Both the position numbers and the translations under genes were made by a program. A stretch of DNA of 64,000 bases from Eucalyptus grandis. Taxonomy: Eukaryota; Streptophyta; Magnoliopsida; Myrtales; Myrtaceae. Location of the stretch: assembly GCF_016545825.1 (NCBI RefSeq), contig NC_052616.1, positions 11,408,001 to 11,472,000 on the forward strand. The letters are read 5' to 3'. Position 1 is the stretch's first letter, and the number at the start of each line of letters is the position of its first letter. Below are positions 46,141-58,116 of this stretch, piece after piece. The notes beneath the pieces are model-generated. The model was given only the letters and a program-made list of their open reading frames with translations, had not been told where the DNA came from and did no database searches.

Positions 46141-47294
46141 TTGATTAAGTCCGAACACAGTGGAAACTTTGCATAAGTATGAGTTTTATTTGAACTTTGG
46201 TCGCTAATGACAGGTGATTTATTTTCCTGCCGAGAAATCCTTACCTCTGAGTACATGTACAAACTATGTCCGATCTCAATGATGGATCTATTCTTGAATG
46301 CTAGCGGCAGAGTCTGCTTTCTATTTGGAGCTGTGAATGCTGTCTGGAGCTGTGAATGCTGTCTGTTTCTCCTCACATGAATACTTTTCTTTTGTCTTCT
46401 CTGTCTCTGTCTATTGCAAATGATGCTCGGAGCATCTGCTCTGGCAAAGTAGGTACCCACCATAGTTTCTCTGCTTAGATGCTCAAATGGGTTCGCTGTG
46501 CTTTAGCTATACTTGGTCATGTGTGTGGTCATCTTCATAGTTGTCCTGTATATGATGAATTCCAGATCCATTGTTTGACGAGTCCTGCTGCATAATTGAA
46601 GCTGTAGCTGAGGTCACCAGTCCCCTGTCCTCTGTTTTGGTTCTACTCGATCTGAAATGCTTGGATGTAGTTAAATTTTTGTTGGTGCTCTGTGTATGGC
46701 TCATTCGTTGAGTTACTCAGAACATATTTTTTAATTAGGACTTTAGAGATCATCCAATCTGTAAATCAATTTTGTAAATAAGTTATTATGCGATGACAAA
46801 CTGAAAATGCTCTTGGGATTTATCATTGGTGGTTTTAGTTCTAACAGCTTTTGTGGCATTTGTTAAACATTATTATAAAATGATTTTATAGGTTTTATCG
46901 ACGACTGTTTGGACGCAACGTCTTCTTAAGAAAGAAACACATAAGGTATTTTTGACTTGTAAAAGTTGCCCTTGGAAAACATTTTTATGATTAAATATGA
47001 CAATTAATGTTTTGCAGACGTTGAAAAATGAGATATGTTTTATTTTTGGGTCGAAACATGAGACATATTATAAGGCATTGATTTTTGAAGTTCTCTTTCA
47101 CAACCATAAAGAGGGCAACGTCACCTTCGTCACCAAGTCGTCGATTGAGGGTGGCCAACAGTGGCTGTTGGTCCGAGGAGAAAGAGAGAGGATGGGTGTT
47201 TAGTACTTTTGGCGAGTATTGATTTGGCGTGGTGAGGTCCACATGCATCGAAACCTTATGAATGAGTGAGGAGGCATGCACACTGAATAAAGTC
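46141..47294. other. No gene recognised
   Basis: Low-complexity-poor intergenic DNA. GGAGCTGTGAATGCTGTCT is repeated twice in tandem near 46328-46366. Short open frames here lack any family resemblance. Confidence 0.4.
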
Positions 47295-48034
47295 GGGTTC
47301 CATCTACAACCGGTCTATAACCAAAATGGCTAGATCAGTTAAGATTCAGCCCTTGTTCAATTTTGGCCACAAATCCCCAGTTGGTAAGGTCTTGTCAACT
47401 GGGGAGCACGATAAGTTTAGTTATTAATGAACAAAATTTGCCCTTAGGCATCACCTATGATAGTTGCAGTTGATGTAGAGACGGTACCTTAAAACCAATG
47501 AAATAGCATTCAAATCCTATGAATTGATTAAGTCTAGAAGTCGAGTTCCATCTACAATCGGTCTATAACCAAAATGGCTAGATCAGTTTCGATTCAGCCC
47601 TTGTTCAATCTTGGCCACAAATCCCTAGTTGGTAAGGTCTTGTCAACCGGAGAGCATGATAAGTTTAGTTATCAATGAACAAAATTTGCCCTTAGGCATC
47701 GCCTATGATAGTTATAGTCGATGTAGAGATGGTACCTTAAAACCAATGAAATAGCATTCAAATCCTATGAATTGATTGAGTCTAGAAGTCGAGTTCCATC
47801 AACAATCGGTCTATAACCAAAATGGATAGATCAGTTTTGATTCAATCCTTGTTCAATCTTGGCCACAAATCCCCAGTTGGTAAGGTCTGGTCAACCGGGG
47901 AGCATGATAAGTTTAGTTGTCAATGAACAAAATTGGCCCTTAGGCATTGCCTATGATAGTTATAGTTGATGTAGAGATTGTACCTTAAAACCAATGAAAT
48001 AGCATTCAAATCCTATGAATTGATTGAGTCTAGA
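47295..48034. repeat. Tandem repeat, three units of 248 bp
   Basis: Units start at 47295, 47543 and 47791 (GGGTTCCATCTACAACCGG, GAGTTCCATCTACAATCGG, GAGTTCCATCAACAATCGG). Each contains CCAAAATGGCTAGATCAG, AATCCCCAGTTGGTAAGGTC and GATGTAGAGA-GTACCTTAAA. Divergence is a few per cent by eye. No frame stays open through a unit. 48035-48431 holds nothing I recognise. Confidence 0.92.
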
Positions 48035-48436
48035 CTTTTGAATTGTGGGGGTGGCCATTGTGAAACTCAAGTGGGTGACCTATGGGTTTTAAGTTAGAAT
48101 TTTTTCAATGCTCCAAGCAACTATGATCTTGAAATTTACATATGCATATGAGGAGAGAGAATGTGATCATACGCGTCCAAGAGATAGCGTATGAAGTCAA
48201 CTGCATTCTTTTACATATGAGAACAAGAGAAAGCAAAATTACACAAAATAATTAGTTGTAAATAATTAGCTAATTATACATAATTTTATGTATCCATGAC
48301 AAGTTTCGTATTATCCAAACAAAAATGGCCACATGCTCATACTTCAAGTTCCACGCAAGGTACATTAAACTTTTCAATAAATAAACGGCCTAATTTCATT
48401 TTTTAAAAAATCCAAAACTTTAGTTTTAATCCCAAT

Positions 48437-49335
48437 TGTTGGAGAAATCTTCTTGAAGTGTTTTGAAGTTGACAAAACTTTTCTATCAGTCTAGTCCGAA
48501 GGCTTGCGGACTCGCTATTTAAAGTCGAAGACCTCCGACAGCCGAGACTCAAGACTCAAAGTCTATCCTCATTGTGATCTCTAATCCGTTGAAGAAAGGT
48601 TATCCGAACTGGATGTTTCGTTAAGGATTTAACCTTATCAACTCGGAGAAGATCTCGTGGCTGGAGAAGACATAACGGAGTCCTTTGATTGATCGAAGAT
48701 TGACTCGATAATTGAAGATCCGGTGATTGCCTAAATATTATTGGAAGGTTCGCTTATGGAAACCGAGATCCCGATTGTATGGGCGAACATGATTGATGGG
48801 CTATCAACACGTTCCTTTAATAGCTTGAACAATCTTCCTAATTGATTCCGTCCAACGGGTAGATTGGAGGAATTCCTTTGGTAAGTGCCAACGGGTATGA
48901 TGGCATAAAGGAGTATATAAGGAAGACTGTCTTAGTTGTTCAAGGTGTGCGCGATAGAAGAATTCCAAAGTCTCGAAGCTCCTTTCGTTTAGACAAATCC
49001 TTTGAGCGAACACTTGTATACAAAAGAGAGTCTATATTTGTGAGAAATCTTGAGGAGGTGTGGTAGAACATCTACACTTTGTGGAATCAAGGCAAAGCTA
49101 TGCTGTAACTTCTCTTTTGTTCATAGTGGAATCCAGCCAATAGGCTGTCAGTGAAGAAGAGTGGACGTAGGCTTGATATAAGCCGAACCACTATAAACCG
49201 CGTGTTCAATTTTCTCTTCTCTCAGTCTTGCCTTGATTATCGTTTCCTCCAACTGTCTAGTATTGTGCAATTGATTGAGAAAAATTCTTTATATACCTAT
49301 TCACCCCCCTCTAGGTACTCATATTAGCAATATCA
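48437..49335 (+). repeat. 5' LTR of Copia element 2
   Basis: 899 bp, partner of 58117-59018. Some differences are of the CTG to CG kind (CG at 48526 versus CTG at 58207). Confidence 0.93.
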
Positions 49336-49337
49336 AT

Positions 49338-49349
49338 TGGTATCAGAGC
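49338..49349 (+). promoter_or_regulatory. Primer-binding site, Copia element 2
   Basis: TGGTATCAGAGC, two bases after the 5' LTR, complementary to initiator methionine tRNA. Confidence 0.9.
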
Positions 49350-49397
49350 CTGTGTACTTACTTTATTTGAAGTGTTTTACTTCGTAATAAAAGATCC

Positions 49398-51088
49398 ATG
49401 GCTAGTATGCTAGCACCGGGGGCGATGGAAGGGCAAAGCAATACCAGACCACCCTACTTTGATGGAAAGGATTACAACATCCGGAAGAACAAGATGAAAG
49501 CTTTCCTACGATCAAAGGATCCTCCGGAATGGGACATTGTAGAAAAAAGAATTACTCCTACCACCGCATCGAGTCTCGAAAGAGGAAAAGAAACGATGAA
49601 ACCAGCGGAATGTCTCGGGAAGAAATAATCAAGAGACAAACACTCGATGCAAAAGCAATTTACTCCTTATATTGTGCTTTATCACCAATTGAATATAATA
49701 GAATATCTTCTTGTGGTACAGCAGAAAAGAAGTTTGGGACAGCATTGCATATCACCTATGAAGGAACAGATCGAGTGAAGGAAACTAGAATCAACATTCT
49801 TCTCGGTCAATACAAAGCCTTGAGAATGAAACCAGGAGAATCTATATCGACATGTTTAGTCGTTTTACGATATTGTGAATGGTCTTGAAAATCAAGGTCA
49901 ACCAACTTCGATCCCATGAAGGTAAACAAGCTTCTACGTGGACTCTCCAGGATTGGAATCACATAAAGACTTCGATAAGAGAGACGCAAAGAATTATGCC
50001 ACTATCGTCGATGAGCTAATTGGAACTCTTCAGTCTTATGAAGTGGAACGGATCAATGAAGATGAAGATCCAAAAGGTAAGAAATCCATTGCATTAAAAT
50101 CAAATGATGATTCGATGATACTGATTCGAAGAAGATATGGACGATGAGGAGCTTGCTCTTATGATAAGAAGATTCAGAAAACTGAATAGAAAAGGGAGAA
50201 GGTTCAACTCAAAGAAACAAAGCTTTCAAAGACAGCGAGACCAAGTCCGTTGATGATGAGGAACCAAACAAAGACGTAGTCGCTTTGAATGTAAGAAAAA
50301 TGGACACATCGATCTAATTGTCCTCTTCGAAGAAGAAGAGGGAAAAGCTGAAAAATTTCGAAAAGCTCTCAAAGCCGAAACCTAGAGTGATACGAGTGTG
50401 AAGAAAGTGATAATGAATATGCCAATCTATGTCCGATGGCACAATTAGACTCGGACTGGATTAGACTCGGACAAAGTGAATTTGAGGCAAGTAATTTTAA
50501 AATTCTTGTCAAAGTTTCTAAATACATTGATGAAGCGTGTTTTAGTCTTTAAGACTTCTCTCAAAAGAATTTCCGAACTGAAAAAGGAAAACTCAGCTCT
50601 AAAACAAAAGGAAAATGTTTTAGTAGAAAGAGCTAAAAGTCTAGACTTGACTGTTTCCACTCTTAAAGAAAATAAAGATAATCTTTTAAAAGAAAATGCT
50701 CTTTTAAAAATAGACATATCAAATATTTCAAAAAAAAATTTCAATAGGGTCTGAAAAACTTGAGAAAATTCTTTCAGCTCAAAGACCTTACTTCAATAAG
50801 TCCGGTCTAGGTATGACAGCAGAAACAATTCCCTTGATTGATTTTCCTAAAGTAAAAGAAAGAATTAAGAAAAGACTCTCGAGAGAAACTTACAAAAATC
50901 ACTTCAAGAAAGTTTTTGTAAAATCTGTAGGTAGAAATGCTCTCAGATGTTCAAAATGCAATAGTCCGGATCACTTTGAAAAAGAGTGTCCTATGGTTTG
51001 GAAACCCGTTAAGAAAATATGGGCTAATCTTGCTTATGCTACTAACACCAAAGGACCCAAGAAAGTTTGGGTACTAAAGAAAGCTTAA
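49398..51088 (+). pseudogene. Copia element 2 gag, disrupted
   Basis: MASMLAPGAMEGQ, PYFDGKDYNIRKNKMKAFL and the UBN2-type region (ALSPIEYNRISSC, LHITYEGTDRVKE) run over 49398-49888 with frame changes near 49590 and 49850. The Lys/Glu coiled-coil-like part is at 50476-50754. The final frame 50813-51088 has the knuckle CSKCNSPDHFEKEC. Gag packages the RNA. The N-terminus is better preserved than in element 1. Confidence 0.8.
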
Positions 51089-51101
51089 GACTCTATTTTA
51101 G

Positions 51102-54100
51102 ATGCAGGTCACCGTCAAGAAAATGGTAAAGTGGTATCTTGACAGCGGATGCTCAAGACACATGACAGGAGACTCAAATTGTTTTATAAAGCTTGCTCAA
51201 GTAAATGGTGGAAAAATTTCATTTGGAGGAAACAGCAAAGGAAGTATTGTGGGATTTGGAATTGTGAAAATTGGAAATCTCACAATAAGTAATGTTTCAT
51301 TAGTGGAAGGACTCAATTACAATCTTCTCAAAGCATTAGTCAATTGTGTGATCTTTTGGTTTCAAGATCTTCTTTCAAGAAGGAATATGTTACGGAATCG
51401 GTAAAGACTCTACTCGAGTCTTTCATGGGTCGAAGACATGGAAACATCTATCTTTGGATGTGAAACCAAATGAATCGCAATGTTTTATCTCAATTCAAGA
51501 CGAAGCAAGCTTATGGCATAGAAAGCTTGGTCATGTCAACATGAAGCAATTAGCCAAAATCTCATCAAAACAGCTTGTTCGAGGACTACCCAAATTACCT
51601 TATCAAAAGAGTGATCCATGCACTCCATGTATTATGGGAAAACAGGTAAGAAATTCATTTAAGCCAATAAATCATGTCTCTACTAATCATGTACTACAGT
51701 TGCTTCATATGGATCTCTTCGGACCAACCAGAACACAGAGTATTGGAGGTAAGAAATATTGCCTAGTAATTGTGGATGATTACTCCCGTTTTACCTAGGT
51801 ATATTTCCTTGCAAGTAAGTCCGAAACCTTCTCGTATTTTGAAAAGTTTGCTAAAAAGGTTCAAAATGAAAAATGATGTGTTATCTCTAGTATAAGAACA
51901 GATCATGGAGGTGAATTTGAAAATCAAGATTTTACAAAATTTTGTGATGAATGGCTTTAATCATGTGTTCTCCTCTCCATATACTCCTCAGCAAAATGGA
52001 GTTGTGGAAAGAAAGAACAGATCTCTTCAGAAATGGCTAGAACTCTTTTAATTGAAAGCAAGATTTTTCACGATTTTGGGCTGAAGTGTTTCAAAGCATG
52101 TTATATCATCAATAGAGTCTTCTTAAGACCTATTCTAGAGAAAACCCCTTATGAGTTGTTCAAAGATAAGAAGCCTATTGTTTCATACTTTCATGTATTC
52201 GGTTGCAAATGTTTTATATTGAAAAATGCAAAAGATCGAGTTAGTAAGTTTGAAGAAAGATCAGATGAAGGTATCTTCCTTGGATATTCTACATCAAGCA
52301 AAGCCTTGAGTCTATAATAAGAAGAGCCGTCTGTGGAGGAATAATGAATGTCAAATTTCAAGACTCAACGCAAGATGAATCAAGTCGAATCATCAAGAAG
52401 AGTCGAACCTGCTCCGAACCTTCCAAAGCTTACAACTCAAGAAGCATCTCGAGACTGAAATCCAGCATCGGGATGTTTGTGAAGATCCAAACAAAAGAGA
52501 GATCATCAACCGGACAAATCAACAAGTAACTGGAAGCATAAGTCCAGTCATCCCAAAGATCTTATAATCGGCGAAATTAATGAAGGAATTCGCACCAGAT
52601 CCAAAAGGCGAGAAGAGTCTAGTGTTGTGGCTCTGGTTTCTGAAATTGAACCAAAAAGCATAAAAGAAGCTTTATCTGATGAAAGCTGGATTGAAGTTAT
52701 GCAAGAAGAGCTCAGACAGTTCAGCATTAATGATGTTTGGGAATTGACATCCAAACCAAAAGGTAAAACTGTTATTGGAGCTAAATGGGTGTTCAGAAAC
52801 AAGATGAATGAGAAAGGAAAAGTCGTACGAAACAAAGCAAGACTCGTGGCCAAGGGATATACGCAAGAAGAAGGAATAGACTATGATGAGACTTACGCTC
52901 CAAAGTAGCAAGGTTAGAAGCTATTCGACTATTACTTGCATTTGCTTGTTATAAGAATTTCAGGTTATTCCAAATGGACGTCAAAAGCGCCTTCCTAAAT
53001 GGATTTATCCAAGAGGAAGTTTATGTGGAACAACCACCAGGGTTTGAAGACCCAAAAGCGGACTCAGTCTTGGACCGAAAAAGGCTTTATATGGTTTAAA
53101 GCAAGCACCTCGAGCTTGGTACGACAAATTAAGTAAGTTTTTAATACAAAATGGTTTTGTCAAAGGTAAAGTAGATACGACTTTATTTATCAAAAAGGAG
53201 AAAAAAATTTTCTTACTTGTTCAAATATATGTGGATGACATTATTTTCGGATCTTCTAATGAAAATTTGTGCAAGAAATTTTCGAGTCTATGCGGGATGA
53301 ATTTGAAATAAGTATGATGGGAGAGTTAACATTCTTTCTTGGTCTTCAAGTAAAACAATTGAAGGAATGAACTTTTATTTATCAAGAAAAATATGTTAAT
53401 GATCTTGTCAAAAGATTTGGACTGGAAAAGGACAAAAAGACCGACATACCGATGTCAAGTTCTTTGAAGATAGACAAAGATGAAAAAGGGAAGAAAGTTG
53501 ATCAAAAGCTGTAAGGGGAGTATCATTGGTTCACTTCTTTATCTTACCGCTTCTAGACCTGACATTTTGTTGAGTGTTTGCATATGTGCTAGGTTTCAAT
53601 CAGATCCTAGAGAATCTCATCTCAGTGCTGCAAAACGCATCATTAAATACGTTGCTTCATCATCAAGCATCGGTCTTTGGTATCCTAAGAAGGAGACTTT
53701 AATCTTAAGGATATTCGAGACGCAGATCTGGCGGGTTGCGAGTTGATAGAAAAACACTTCGGGAACCCGCTAGTTGCTTGGAAGCGGGGACGGTGTCTTG
53801 GTTTTCAAGGAAACAAAGCACCGTGTCCCTTTCAACAACGAAGCGAGTATGTAGCTCGGGAAGTTCTTTTCGCAAATTCTATGGATAAAACAACAGCTAA
53901 GAGACTTTGAAATTGAAGACTCATGCACGGAGATTAATTGCGACAACACCAGCGCTATCAACCTCACCAAAAATCCAATTCTCCACTCAAGAGTAAAGCA
54001 TATAGAGATTCGACATCACTTTATTAGAGACCATGTTCAAAATGGAGATGTTTCAATTCAATTTGTTGACTCAAAGAATCAACTGGCGGATATATTCACA

Positions 54101-54178
54101 AAGCCTTTGGAGAAAAATCAATTTGAGTCTATACGTTTCAGACTCAACATTTTAAAGTATGAGGATATCAAAGTCTAA
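51102..54178 (+). pseudogene. Copia element 2 pol, disrupted
   Basis: Protease LDSGCSRHMTGD is intact (51135-51170). Integrase zinc region LWHRKLGHVN..CTPCIMGKQ, then MDLFGPT; a TAG at 51796 and a TGA at 51874 interrupt the core, with RTDHGGEFEN and QQNGVVERKN following. RT has [18 protein letters not shown] (to 52908), [11 protein letters not shown] and YVDDIIFGS (about 53230). RNase H ends in FTKPLEKNQFES. Several breaks coincide with CAG/CTG sites that are regular in element 1. Confidence 0.87.
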
Positions 54179-54606
54179 AGACTTTCAGACTCAGAGTTAC
54201 AAGACTTTATCTGAAAGAAAGTCTTGGTACGTCCGTCAGACTGTAAGTCTTTCTCTCTTGAATCTCATCTTGAAAATGTACGATCGTCAGTCTATGTTTA
54301 AATTGTTGCTATATTTAATTGACGTAAATATTGCATCGTTTTATTTTCAAAAAGGAAGTTATTTTTGAAATGTCTATTTTTGCGGAAAAAGACAGTTATT
54401 TTGAAAAGGCATATTTTTATTTCCTTTGTGACAGTTCGTTTATCCCTCTTTTTAACCGATCGTGCACTGTCGATTCCTCTTCACTTTTCTCTCAAAAACC
54501 CTAGAAAGCATCGATCCTCCATTCCCGTTTATCTTCTTCGTTTAATCCTCAAAAGTTGTCATCTTTCCGGGAAAGTCAAGCAAGGAATCTTCCAAAAGCG
54601 AGAAAG

Positions 54607-57600
54607 ATGTCATCTTCAAGAAAGTCTTCAAGAATCGCAAGCAGGGGACCACGGCGGATGAGTGAGGGGCCTACGCACTTCGATCTTACTGAAGATGAAG
54701 TGACTCCAGAACAGCAAGCGAGCCCACAACATTCTCAACAGCGTCATTCTCCTCCATCTAGTCCTCAAGGCGTTGATCATCAACAACAGGAAGAAATCAT
54801 CGAGGATGCAGACCCTGTAAGAGTTCAAAAGCCCGCTTATATTTACCAGTTATATCGTGCCCTAAAAGGAATTCGTACTCCTTTGAACTACATTGATGAT
54901 TTTCTTAAAGACAAAAGACATGGGAACGAATATATCTTTCTGAAAAAAAATGGAAAGTTTGGGAATTGCTCGAAAAGAGGTGGCCGAGGAAACCCTTGCA
55001 AATATCCCAAGTGATCCTCATGGGGGCCGAATCTCGTAGATGGGAATGATGATGATAAATTATATCAATTCCAACCGAAAATGGGTGTTGCGGTTGATAA
55101 TCAAGGAAAAATGGGAGATTTGTTCAGATCAAAGGAGCAAAAGGATCTGTACTCGAAATTGCTGAAGCATGGGGTAATAAACCCTAGGAGTGGATTTTGA
55201 TTTTCTGGATGCTGTGAATGTGAACTTGAGGGAAAAGTTCAGTTATCTTCAACTTGAAAAGTTCTGTTCTGACTCTACAGAGGCATATGCTGAATTAACT
55301 ACATATTTCTATTCAAATCTAAGCTTTTTAGATGCGAATAGATTCTCTTTCAGCGTTAAAGACCAAGACTATGTTGTGGATAGGGGTGATCGGTTCCCGG
55401 TTCAGTCCGGTTCCACCTTGGAACCGAGAACCGGACCTAGAGCACCGGTTCCCAAAATTGCGAACCGTGGACCGGACCGTTTGGAACCGGACCGGACCAC
55501 CATCGGTTCCGGTCCGGTCCGGTCCGGTCCAACAAAATCAGCTCCACTTTTTGCACTAAAGAGTGACCGCGCCCGGACCGATCAATCCAATTCGGTTCTC
55601 GAGCAATTCAACAAAACTAATCACACATGTTTCCACGTGCAAAATATTCAAATGTGATTCACACTTCGTGTGTTTCACACTTAACTTTAACCATGAAAGC
55701 CGTGAATAATTTGGCTAAAAGTTATGCATGGCTTAGATTTTATAGACAATCTCTGCTCTTTAAATGTTTAGTCAATGTGGGACTCTTGGAGGCTTGAAGT
55801 GCCTTGTGGGTCTTTTGGAACCTTAGTCCCACATCAAGTAGAAGATGAAAATGATAGAAAATGAGAAAGAAAATTGACAAAAACTGAGAAGGAATTGGAG
55901 GAATTTTCTGTATTGTGTATTGCTGTGCTTGTACATGTATTACACACCTATTAATAATACAAGAAAAGAGTACGATAGGAAAGAATATACAAAATATGTT
56001 GTTTCCTATACTACTGTCCTAATATCCAATCTCATGGATTCATAGAATCAATTAACCATATTTAGATAATTAGAAAAAAAAATCATATTTCCAACAAAAA
56101 CTAACAAGGAGATTTTTTTCTATAAATAAAAGAGTAATAAAAATAGTTTTAATGGTCTCTTGGCCACATAAGATGATGCTACCTCAAATTGCAATTTTAG
56201 TTGCAATAAGTTATCATGTTTATATATTTTATTAATTCTATGTATATAAATTATATATAAAAAAATTTGTTTCGGTCCGGTCGGTCCGGTTCGGTCCGGT
56301 TCCCACCTTAGAACCGGGAACCGGACCGACCGGCCACCGGTTCCAAGATTAGGAACCGGGAACCGGACCGCCGACAGTGGGAACCGCCCAAAACCAGCCG
56401 GTTCGGTCCGGTCCGGCCGGTTCTCGGTTCGGGCGGTTCCCGTTGCACACCCCTAGTTATGGATATGAATATGCTGGCAGATGTGTTAGAAGTCGAAAGA
56501 GGAAGATATCAACCAATCAAAGTCTCCATTGCTCGAGCCACACTTGAACTAGTGAAGGACAGGAGAACAGATGAAAATATCACCTACTTAAGGATGGGTG
56601 CATTCAACATCTTGCTTCACAAGATTGTGATTAATTGCCTCCGACCGAAATCAACTTCCAAGACCGATGTTTCAAGTTCGAGAGGCCAAGCGATGTATGC
56701 CATTCTCTTTGGAAAAAGGTTTTCTCTCCCTCACACCGTGATGTTTCACATGTATAGAGCAATGATAAAGGACAGATGTCAACTCCCTTACCCAAGCCTT
56801 GTTACGAAGTTATTCAGACATCTGAATATTCAGCCTCCATAAATCTTTTGTATTCGACCATGTGATAATATGGTGGTAGGACTGAAAATGGTGACCAAAA
56901 TGTGTCTGAAGGAACTGAGCAAGGAGTTGGAGAAATTCAAGGAGAAGACTCCTGCAAAATCTCATCAAATCTCTTCTGCAGCTAAAAGAAAAGGGAAGGA
57001 GCCCATGGTTGCTCCATCCAAGAGAAGAAGAGCTCTCCTCATTGAGGATGAAGATGATGATGAAGACATCACCATCTCTACATTGGCTTTGAAGAATTTA
57101 AGTCGTCCTGTTCCACAACAAGAATCGGAACAAATGACAAAAGAAGCAGAGGAGAAGGAAGAAGAAGAAATAGAAGCTAAAAAAGAAATAGAGGAGGAAA
57201 GACCAGAAGAAGAAAGAAGAGAAGAAGAAGAACCCGAGGAACACTCTTCTCCACCCGTAGGCATGAAAACGGGGGAGATCGGGAGAAAGGAGTGAAGTCT
57301 TCATGTCCGATGCAAGTGAAGGAGTCGGTCGCTCACCGCGGACCCGGAGGATGTTTATGCATCTCAGTTTCCAGAAGAAGGTCATGAAGTTTCATCGCCA
57401 AACCTGCGCGATTATGCTAATCTACCATCGTCTGCATTCACTCCATCAGATCAAGCTGAAGCAAGTACTCAGACTGATAATGAAGCAAATTTTCGCAGAA
57501 TCATAGATATTCTCTTGGAGATGCGAGGTCAAATTTATGCCTTGGGATGCGAAGTTCAAAGCTTGAAGAATGAAGGTCAAGCTTCTTCCTGTTCATTGAA

Positions 57601-57747
57601 TGATAAAATGCAAGCCCTCTGTTCGAGAATCAGGCCAATGCCAAGAGTGAGGAGATTGCACATCTAAAGGAAGACTTTAAAAGGCTGGAAGGCATCGTTC
57701 GATCTATGGAAGATTTCCAGCTTGTCCGCGTTCCCAAGCAATCTTGA
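54607..57747 (+). pseudogene. Copia element 2 third ORF, split by a hAT-type element
   Basis: MSSSRKSSRIASRGPRRMSE opens the frame. YIYQLYRALKG, LDAVNVNLREKFSYLQ, then the hAT-type insertion at 55381-56455 after the DQDYVVD motif, resuming MNMLADVLEVERGRYQPIKV. The tail has KRKGKEPMVAPSKRRR and Glu-rich repeats (57000-57260). Here the frame through VVD-MNM-LADVLEV is better kept than in element 1. The role is unknown. Confidence 0.7.
55381..56455. mobile_element. hAT-type non-autonomous element, CCGGTTC-rich ends
   Basis: Termini TAGGGGTG and CACCCCTA are inverted repeats. The flanks GTTGTGGA (55373-55380) and GTTATGGA (56456-56463) are an 8-bp target duplication with one mismatch; element 1 has the uninterrupted site near 40281. 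Both ends carry dense CCGGTTC/GGTCCGG words in both orientations (55392-55520 and 56270-56440). The middle is AT-rich with no transposase. TIR sequence and 8-bp duplication are those of the hAT superfamily. Confidence 0.85.
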
Positions 57748-57774
57748 CTTCATCTCATCCTTTTTAATGATGAC

Positions 57775-57786
57775 AAAAAGGGGAGA
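57775..57786 (+). promoter_or_regulatory. Internal polypurine tract, Copia element 2
   Basis: AAAAAGGGGAGA after TTTTTAATGATGAC, the same place as 41596 in element 1, with one G fewer. Confidence 0.65.
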
Positions 57787-58102
57787 GATGCAAGATTTGA
57801 TAAAAAAACTTTTCATTTATTAAACTTTTTGTTGGATTGTTTTGTGGTTTGAACTCTGTTTGACTTTGTTTTGTGTCTGGATGAGAACTGAACTAGACTT
57901 GGACTTGACTGCTTCTATTAACCAATATTGATATCTTATGAATGAATGGCTTCATCATATACTGGACTAACCTATTTTTTTGTGGTTGCAGATCCTAGTG
58001 TTATTCTATTAGCCATTTATCTCTATAAGATATGCATATGTGTTTGAGAAATGTTTTGCAGGTCAAAGATATCCAAATCTGCAGGAAAGTTTTGTCACCA
58101 TC

Positions 58103-58116
58103 AAAAAGGGGGAGAT
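58103..58116 (+). promoter_or_regulatory. Polypurine tract adjoining the 3' LTR, Copia element 2
   Basis: AAAAAGGGGGAGAT directly before TGTTGG. Confidence 0.88.

Noticed and set aside
47295..48034. CRISPR-like or gene array
   Set aside because: Units are 248 bp, directly adjacent, without spacers or open frames, and the DNA is from a plant.
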